NCBI GenBank assembly: GCA_942159475.1
Contig: OW804094.1
Span: 50,464,966 to 50,528,965, forward strand
From: Sthenelais limicola
Taxonomy: Eukaryota > Annelida > Polychaeta > Phyllodocida > Sigalionidae
DNA: 64,000 nt
Reading direction: 5' to 3'
Within the stretch, counting starts at the first letter, position 1; every line of letters begins with the position of its first letter. The position numbers were made by a program, and so were the translations under genes. This document shows positions 58,716-64,000 of this stretch, in pieces. The notes below the pieces were generated by a model that did no database searches, was not told where the DNA came from, and saw nothing but the letters and a program-made list of their open reading frames with translations.

Positions 58716-59436
58716 ACGGCTTTGTTCTATAACTGCAACATCGAACAAGGACACAAACAGTACAGAGAGTATGGAATCAATTCAGCATTTGCAGCTTGGT
58801 TAAGTCATGGAAAAGCTTATAAACTTCCCCGCCGGCAGTAAAACCGTCATACAATAGATTACCCCTCATGCATTATATGATATGCTTCTTCTTTCGCTTT
58901 CCAACTGCTGTCCTCGTATTTATATTCCCTCCCTCCTCCCAATTATTCCTAGCCCTTAGATCTCACTCCCCCTCTTCTGAAACAACAATCATACACCAAA
59001 ATTAACTCTGTAAACACTCACTAGTGTGCGTTCTAGCATCGCACTGCAAGATGGGTAGCTTAAAATAGACCTATAAGTGTGTAGGTGTGTGTGTGGGGGG
59101 GGGGGGGGGGGGCAAGATGGCGCTCGAGTTAATTATAACATTAGCATAGACAAGTCCATTTCCATGGTAGCTGTACTCTTAACAAATCCTTAAGCTTGAA
59201 GCTTGAATATCTCCTGTGATTGTTTCGGTTACACCATGAACAATTAACCACTTGTAGGTGACGTAATCTTATCATCAGGAAATAGCAAATAATCGGAGGA
59301 TTTGAGCGACGTGTCGTTGCCTGGGTAACGGAACGTCACGGGACGTCATGTTATGTCACCCCCGGCAGTATTGGGCACATGAGGGAACATACTGAGATAA
59401 ATTCAGCAAGAATACGTTTGTAGCAATCCTTTTACA
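58716..59436. other. SCP intron, non-coding
   Basis: A G-run of about 19 at 59095-59112, and GTTGCCTGGGTAAC (X-box-like) at 59316-59329 close to GACGTCAT. Confidence 0.5.
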
Positions 59437-59649
59437 GTTTAGGTCCAACGATGATAGAGTCCGTTCAAACTAAGGGAAAGCCTCTCGCCTCAAACCGCAA
59501 AGTGCCATTATAAGTCCATTTAGACCGCAAAATGTCATAATAATCCCATTAGAACGCCTAGTCTTAGGCCAGGGAATCGAGTAACGAAGTAGGCGTCCAA
59601 TCATTGACACACCATTCTTATCTGATCTGAGGGTTTGGGCCTAGACTGT
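59437..59649 (+). mobile_element. Family C element, complete, in the SCP intron
   Basis: ACAGTTTAGGTCCAACGATG to GGGTTTGGGCCTAGACTGT. Confidence 0.9.
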
Positions 59650-60111
59650 TTACTTCAACTTACTTCGAGCTGACTGACTTTCATGCTTTCTAATCCATGG
59701 GTCTGAAGTAAGTATCTGCCAATCAAGTGTCAATCTTTTTCAAGGCTGTCTTTATGTTTCTCTAGAACTTTTAAAAAATTTAGCTCTGAATATTTCAGTG
59801 CAAAATCCTCTAACTCTAGGAATGCCTTTTTGTATGGAGATGGATGTTTTATCTCTATCACGCCTAGGTTGATCCAAAGACATGAATAAAAAATGATGAC
59901 AGGGGATGTCATTTCATGTGACACATGATGTCACTTTATAGGCCCTAGGAGCGGCAAACTGAAGCTTCGTCACCATGGTAACATGCCACATTCCTTTCAC
60001 CTTGCTGGGATTGAACTTGGCTGTTAGTTACAGAAAATGCACTCCTTGAATTCTGGCAAACTGAGCCTAGTAGGACTAGTTAGCTTGCTATGAACTTGGG
60101 TACATTTAATC

Positions 60112-60423
60112 ATCATGGAATTATGGACTAATGGTACAGTGTAAAATCCATAGAACACAGTCCATGTTCAGCATGAACTATTTATCAATGCTCTATAGTG
60201 TCAATATCCATGTGTTATACATGTTTCCATAACACAAGTCTCCATCTTTCCCATCATGCATTTGGTTTTCATAGACCATTTATACCGGCTATGATATTGG
60301 TTAAAATATTCTAGCAATTTTCAATACAAATGTTGCCAAATATTTATATGTCCGATTTCATCAGAATCCATCCCAGGATGCACTGCAACAGACATGCGCA
60401 GTGACACATGCAAATGTCCTATT
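60112..60423 (+). mobile_element. Family D element, left end lost, in the SCP intron
   Basis: ATGGAATTATGGACTAATGG through TGTTGCCAAATATTTATATG to GACACATGCAAATGTCCTAT. Confidence 0.88.
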
Positions 60424-61149
60424 CTGTAACTGTACAGACCGACCCAGTAGACCTGACATAAGAAGTGGCATTATATACAAATCTCCTATGATAAATAAGT
60501 GCTAGCTAGTTTATATCCTCTCAATACACCATTGTATCTGCTGCACAATCCTACGTCACATGTCACTACGCAACCACCTCTATTGTGTGGCATCGTGAGA
60601 TTGCCACAGGAATACCAGGCACAGCTATGCCTCCTATCGACCAAATGTTGTGCATAATTTCGAGGTCTCGCAATATCACACGAGACCTTACTTGAGTTCT
60701 CACAGTTACAACTCCTATTTCAATTTTATTGACATAAAGGGCACTTTCTTGTTATGTTAGGGGAAGGAATCCGAGAACATATAATCTTCACACTCTAATA
60801 ATAGAATAGTGGAATAATAATTATATTTAATTCATTAGTTGTAGAAAATCAGTGAGTGACTTATAGAAAGGACAATATATACATAGGGAAAGAGTAGCTG
60901 AGGCTGATGGATACCTACCTACAGCTGGAGGAGTGGGGAGTGTATACAAATAGGACAATGGATAAGAAATAGGTAAGATTGAAGTGGCTAACTGACATAA
61001 TGCAGCGTTGATGAGAGGGTAAGGAGGAGGGCAGGTGTGCCAGTGGGAACAGCTGTCAGACATGTATAAAAACACTGTATAAATACACACTGGAAGATAG
61101 GGGAAACATTCTATGGTGAAGGTTGGGTTAATCCCATACCATTCCCCAG

Positions 61150-61390
61150 ATATGTGATGAGTTACAGGAAAATCAGTCACAATTCTAAAATTGAGATATT
61201 ATCATATTTGAAAAGATGAGATCAAGCCGATTCTAATGATAGTAAACATGAAGGACGTCTAATAAGTACTTCTACATTTTAAGTTTGATATTTTTATTTT
61301 TGAAAACAAGTTTGCAATATTTCTTGGTGGACATAATATACTCCATAGGATGAGCTTAGAAATGCATGGATATATTTAATACACTGCCTG
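61150..61390 (-). mobile_element. Family A element, end fragment
   Basis: ATATGTGATGAGTTACAGG through GAGATCAAGCCGATTCTAAT to ATATATTTAATACACTGCCT. Confidence 0.87.
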
Positions 61391-62439
61391 CTTTCTGTGC
61401 CATATGGTATTTAAATCCTACAATTCAGGCGATATGTTTTCCCAACAGACTAACTTTTCTAGAAGCATTTGGTCGATGGCCCCCATACCCATTACGACAA
61501 AACAAATTGTTTCTATTTTACCATCTGGCAGGAAGCATATCAGTCACGTGCCAAAGAAGAAGTTCCCGGCTGTAAAATTGACAGCTCACCGATGAGAAAA
61601 ATGGGGGGAACATAATCCTGTTGCACCTCGTTGAGGTAAACTCATTTCAGGACAGCTTGCTGTCTCAACCCGGAAGTTGGCACAGGTATCCCATTATCCC
61701 CTCCTCCTCCTCCTCCCCACCTCCTCTTCAGGAGAGTTAGATGTTTTGTATCCCTCCGCCGCCTAAGATACCTCCCAGGGTAGTAAGAGGCGCATCGCAA
61801 ATAGAATAAGGTAGATAAAACTGAGCCAAAGAAAATAGTCCATGATAGAAGGAGTGGAAAATTGCTGACGACGGGTTTCTGTTGATAGTGGAAACAAATA
61901 AAATGTCCCTTTCCACTGCACCTTCACCTCCTGAGACTTCGTCTTGAAAGGAGGGACATCGGTTGGGATTTTCAAATGCGCATATATAAGATGTCCCGAA
62001 TATTATTCTTCAAAGTGAATGTGACTGTATGATTAACGATATCCATTCATGGCTTCTTTTACGTAACATATCATTCACTTAGCCTTCTTCGATGTAAACA
62101 TATTCTTGGATGAAAACGCAGGCCTAATATGACTGCCTGAGTGTGAACATCTTTTAAATGATGAATTTCAAGATCTAATGCATAGAGGTGGAGCGTCTTA
62201 CTTCAAACAACTCAAGTGATCCTCTTTTAATCGTAAAACCAAGTATAAGGAGGGGGAGAGGGGATAAGAATCCATACACTCAACCTCAAACAGATCGCGA
62301 ACTCAACTCTAAGTGATCTGCTGCGGTCTTGCTGCACTGAGACCCATATCATCCCACCCTAGTAGTGAACCATCTGCAAAGAGGAAAATTGCCACTGTTG
62401 TTATGGTGGAAGAAAATAGAGATTTAGATTTTGGACTTA

Positions 62440-62704
62440 AAATAGTACTTATTAGATGTGCTACTGTTTACTATCATTGGAATCGGTTTGATCTCATCTT
62501 TTAAAATATGATGGTATTTCAAAATCCTTTTTTGCGAGGATCATCTTATACTTATAGAGTATATTTAGCTACTTTATTAGTAATTGATCACCTAGAACTA
62601 ATGCAAACCTTTTCAAAACCAGATATATCAAACATAAAATATAGAAACACTATAGATGTCCTTCATGTTCATCATTGGCTGATTTCCTTGTAACACATCA
62701 CAAA
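62440..62704 (+). mobile_element. Two family A right-hand fragments fused head to tail
   Basis: The first runs TACTTATTAGATGTGCTACT to TTTTTTGCGAG (62537). It then jumps back to GATCATCTTATACTTATAG and runs through to GTAACACATCACA at 62704. Confidence 0.85.
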
Positions 62705-62789
62705 TGTTGAATCATACGCTTCAGACATGATATGTTATACTTATTTGTTATATTATCTGTTATATAGTATAGTTTCAACAGAAATATGA

Positions 62790-62832
62790 TGTTGATATCT
62801 TTTTGCGACTTGTGACTCGTTCCCGTGAAACA
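62790..62832 (+). mobile_element. Family A right terminal repeat fragment
   Basis: TTTTTGCGACTTGTGACTCG then GTGAAACACAT. Only the terminus remains. Confidence 0.7.
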
Positions 62833-62849
62833 CATACTAGATAAATAAC

Positions 62850-62935
62850 GTTTTCTGGTGTTGTTCTAGTCCACACTTTGTATTATACATTGTAAACGTT
62901 TATGGAAATAAAAATCTATTATTATTAATATAACT
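62850..62935 (+). mobile_element. Possible LINE/SINE 3' tail just before SCP exon 2
   Basis: GTAAACGTTTATGGAAATAA followed by an ATT microsatellite (62918-62933) looks like a retroelement 3' end. It lies about 20 bp upstream of the acceptor. Confidence 0.35.
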
Positions 62936-62956
62936 TTTTCTTTTCTGTCTTTCCAG

Positions 62957-63319
62957 GTGTGGGACAAGTACCTGTCCGGTGTTGGTGGCGGTGATGCTAT
63001 CTCTCAAGACGCATTCATCTCCGCCATGCAGAAGCTCGTCAAGGAGGCAGGTATGAAGGAGACCCTTGAGGGACCTCTTCCTCTCTTCTTCCACGCCGTC
63101 GACAGCAACAATGACGGTCTCATCTCCCAGTCGGAATACTCCGAGTTCTTCCGCATCCTTGGGTTGGACGTTAGCTTGGCTGGCCCAGCCTTCGCCGCCA
63201 TTGACACAAACGGTGACGGTGACATCTCCTTGGACGAGTTCAAGGCCGCTGGTTCTGATTTCTTCATGCAGCAGAACGCAGGCCATGCCAGCGACATCTT
63301 CTGGGGCCCACTCGTCTAA
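62957..63319 (+). CDS. Sarcoplasmic calcium-binding protein, coding exon 2 (residues 56-175, stop)
   Basis: Seen: a pyrimidine-rich acceptor (…CTGTCTTTCCAG) precedes 120 codons beginning VWDKYLSG and ending FWGPLV then TAA. EF-hand 2 (about residues 62-75, GVGGGDAISQD) lacks the acidic ligands and should be silent. EF-hand 3 is canonical at 104-115 (D104, N106, D108, G109, S112, E115). EF-hand 4 is canonical at 138-149 (D138, N140, D142, G143, S146, E149). So hands 1, 3 and 4 should bind Ca2+/Mg2+, the pattern known for Nereis SCP. The EGPLPLFF linker and the WGPLV end are also SCP hallmarks. Total length of 175 residues matches the family. There is no signal peptide or membrane segment. Long open frames on the opposite strand are shadows of the GC-rich codons. 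Calexcitin-like relatives are less likely because of the C-terminus. Confidence 0.96.
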   Translation: MWDKYLSGVGGGDAISQDAFISAMQKLVKEAGMKETLEGPLPLFFHAVDSNNDGLISQSEYSEFFRILGLDVSLAGPAFAAIDTNGDGDISLDEFKAAGSDFFMQQNAGHASDIFWGPLV

Positions 63320-63540
63320 ACATTTCCATGTTGAAGTTGTTTCATCATGAAGAACAAAATGTGACAGTAGTACTTCAAAAATTATTTTGTCGTATTTTGT
63401 CGCTTATAATGTAAAAAAAAAAGAGAAAAATTCCACTTTTTTATTATGTTTCTGTACATTGGGCATCGAAAGTCTCTTCTCTACTCATGTCTTTCTCTCT
63501 CATGTTACACTATTATATAAATGCGCTGGAGGTTAGTTGT
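63320..63540 (+). other. Predicted SCP 3' UTR with non-canonical poly(A) signal
   Basis: No AATAAA or ATTAAA occurs after the TAA. TATAAA at 63516-63521, followed by a GT-rich stretch (63529-63556), is the best candidate for the poly(A) signal and cleavage region, giving a 3' UTR of about 220 nt. A poly(A) run at 63412-63422 is genomic and could mimic a 3' end in oligo-dT data. Confidence 0.35.
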
Positions 63541-63779
63541 TGGTGCTGACGCCTGGTGTATATATATATATATTCTCACCCTGTCACCTACCAACGTCAG
63601 GGGCAAATGAAGCAGGACATTTTGTTGATCGTCATATGAGTATTCATCTTTATGTGTCAGTCTAACATTCAAAATATACAAATCGGACCTACAATTTATA
63701 TGCGGATAGAACAACATCAAGGCCACTCTCACAAGGTCTTCATCATGACTTTAGGCAGCCTCATTCTCAATTGCTGGCA

Positions 63780-63975
63780 GCCGCCATGTTCCCATGATGC
63801 TCTTACCTGGTCTCACGTGACAGTTGCTATGGCAACTAGGCCATGTATTCAGGGAAGGGCAGGAATCACTGGAAACTTCTATGGTATGACTATTACTACT
63901 ACTACAGCCAAGTGAAAGTGATTTCTATATGTCGTCTGGGTGACGTCGTTGCCAAGGTGACTTTTCATGACGTCA
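63780..63975. promoter_or_regulatory. Clustered transcription-factor-like motifs downstream of SCP
   Basis: GCCGCCATGTT (YY1-like) at 63780, CACGTG at 63814, GTTGCTATGGCAAC (RFX X-box-like) at 63823, TGACGTCG at 63941 and the full CRE TGACGTCA at 63968. Such a set is typical of promoters, so a neighbouring gene may start beyond the right edge. No gene is visible in the window. Confidence 0.35.
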
Positions 63976-64000
63976 TCATCATCCAGGTATGCCTACGTTC

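Larger units (their letters stand above)
59650..62439. other. SCP intron, non-coding between D and A copies
   Basis: Apart from the listed D and A elements, no exon or known repeat is recognised. 61700-61730 is a CCT tract. Confidence 0.5.
42366..62956 (+). other. SCP intron, 20,591 bp, phase 0
   Basis: Bounded by GTAAGT at the 5' end and TTTCCAG at the 3' end, falling between Asn55 and Val56. It contains MITE copies from families A-D, simple repeats and LINE-tail fragments, listed separately. No further exon with an EF-hand-like frame was found inside it. Confidence 0.9.

Noticed and set aside
62900..63297. Two open frames of 97-128 codons on the minus strand over SCP exon 2
   Set aside because: They are antisense shadows of a GC-rich, codon-biased exon; the + strand frame has full EF-hand motifs.
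1..64000. Search for CRISPR arrays, operons, rRNA and tRNA genes
   Set aside because: No regularly spaced direct repeats, no cloverleaf and no rRNA-like sequence recognised; all dense repeats are eukaryotic transposon families or microsatellites.

Overview
This is an AT-rich animal nuclear sequence. One protein-coding gene is certain: a sarcoplasmic calcium-binding protein (SCP, EF-hand family) on the + strand. It has two coding exons (42201-42365 and 62957-63319) joined across a 20,591-bp phase-0 intron. The 175-residue protein has the EF-hand layout, silent second hand and C-terminal WGPLV of annelid (Nereis-type) SCP, so a lophotrochozoan (annelid, mollusc, brachiopod or relative) is the best guess. 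Species cannot be fixed from the sequence alone. Spliced genes, lack of operons, canonical GT-AG borders and dense eukaryotic transposons all exclude a prokaryote.

Almost all the rest is repeat-derived. Five families of short terminal-inverted-repeat elements (called A-E here) recur in both orientations. A is about 200-490 bp, with ends starting GTGATGTGTTACAGG, and has some 27 loci. B is about 190-250 bp, ending near TGTACATTTTCTG, with 9 loci. C is about 215 bp, with ends ACAGTCTAGGCCCAAA, and has 5 loci. D is about 150-370 bp, with ends AATAGGGGATTTGCAT, and has 6 loci. E is about 110-350 bp, with ends near TTAAAGC(C/T)(A/G)CA, and has 4 loci. They are nested, truncated and fused to each other. 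Decayed LINE 3' parts lie at 6295-7865 (- strand, with a YADD reverse-transcriptase box), 17.8-19.8 kb (+) and 24.5-25.4 kb (-, with 8-bp target duplications). A Penelope-like element 3' end lies at about 32.3-32.9 kb (-). A compact hammerhead-ribozyme-like motif of the Penelope type sits at 26111-26152 (-).

Layout: 1-17.8 kb holds repeats A-F, a LINE, a cluster of local duplications with a long hairpin (10.1-12.0 kb) and a weak candidate exon (484-654, -). At 17.8-21.1 kb a 3.3-kb composite block splits one A element. At 21-42 kb there are more A-E copies, the hammerhead motif, the Penelope remnant and G-rich or pyrimidine tracts. The SCP promoter (TATA at 42072) begins about 60 bp beyond the end of a B element. 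The SCP intron (42.4-62.9 kb) is filled with B, C, D and A copies. After the gene, 63.78-63.98 kb carries a compact set of transcription-factor-like motifs that may belong to a neighbouring promoter outside the window.

Apart from SCP there is no set of genes working together. The biology here is a muscle-type calcium buffer gene whose intron and flanks have absorbed several waves of non-autonomous transposons.
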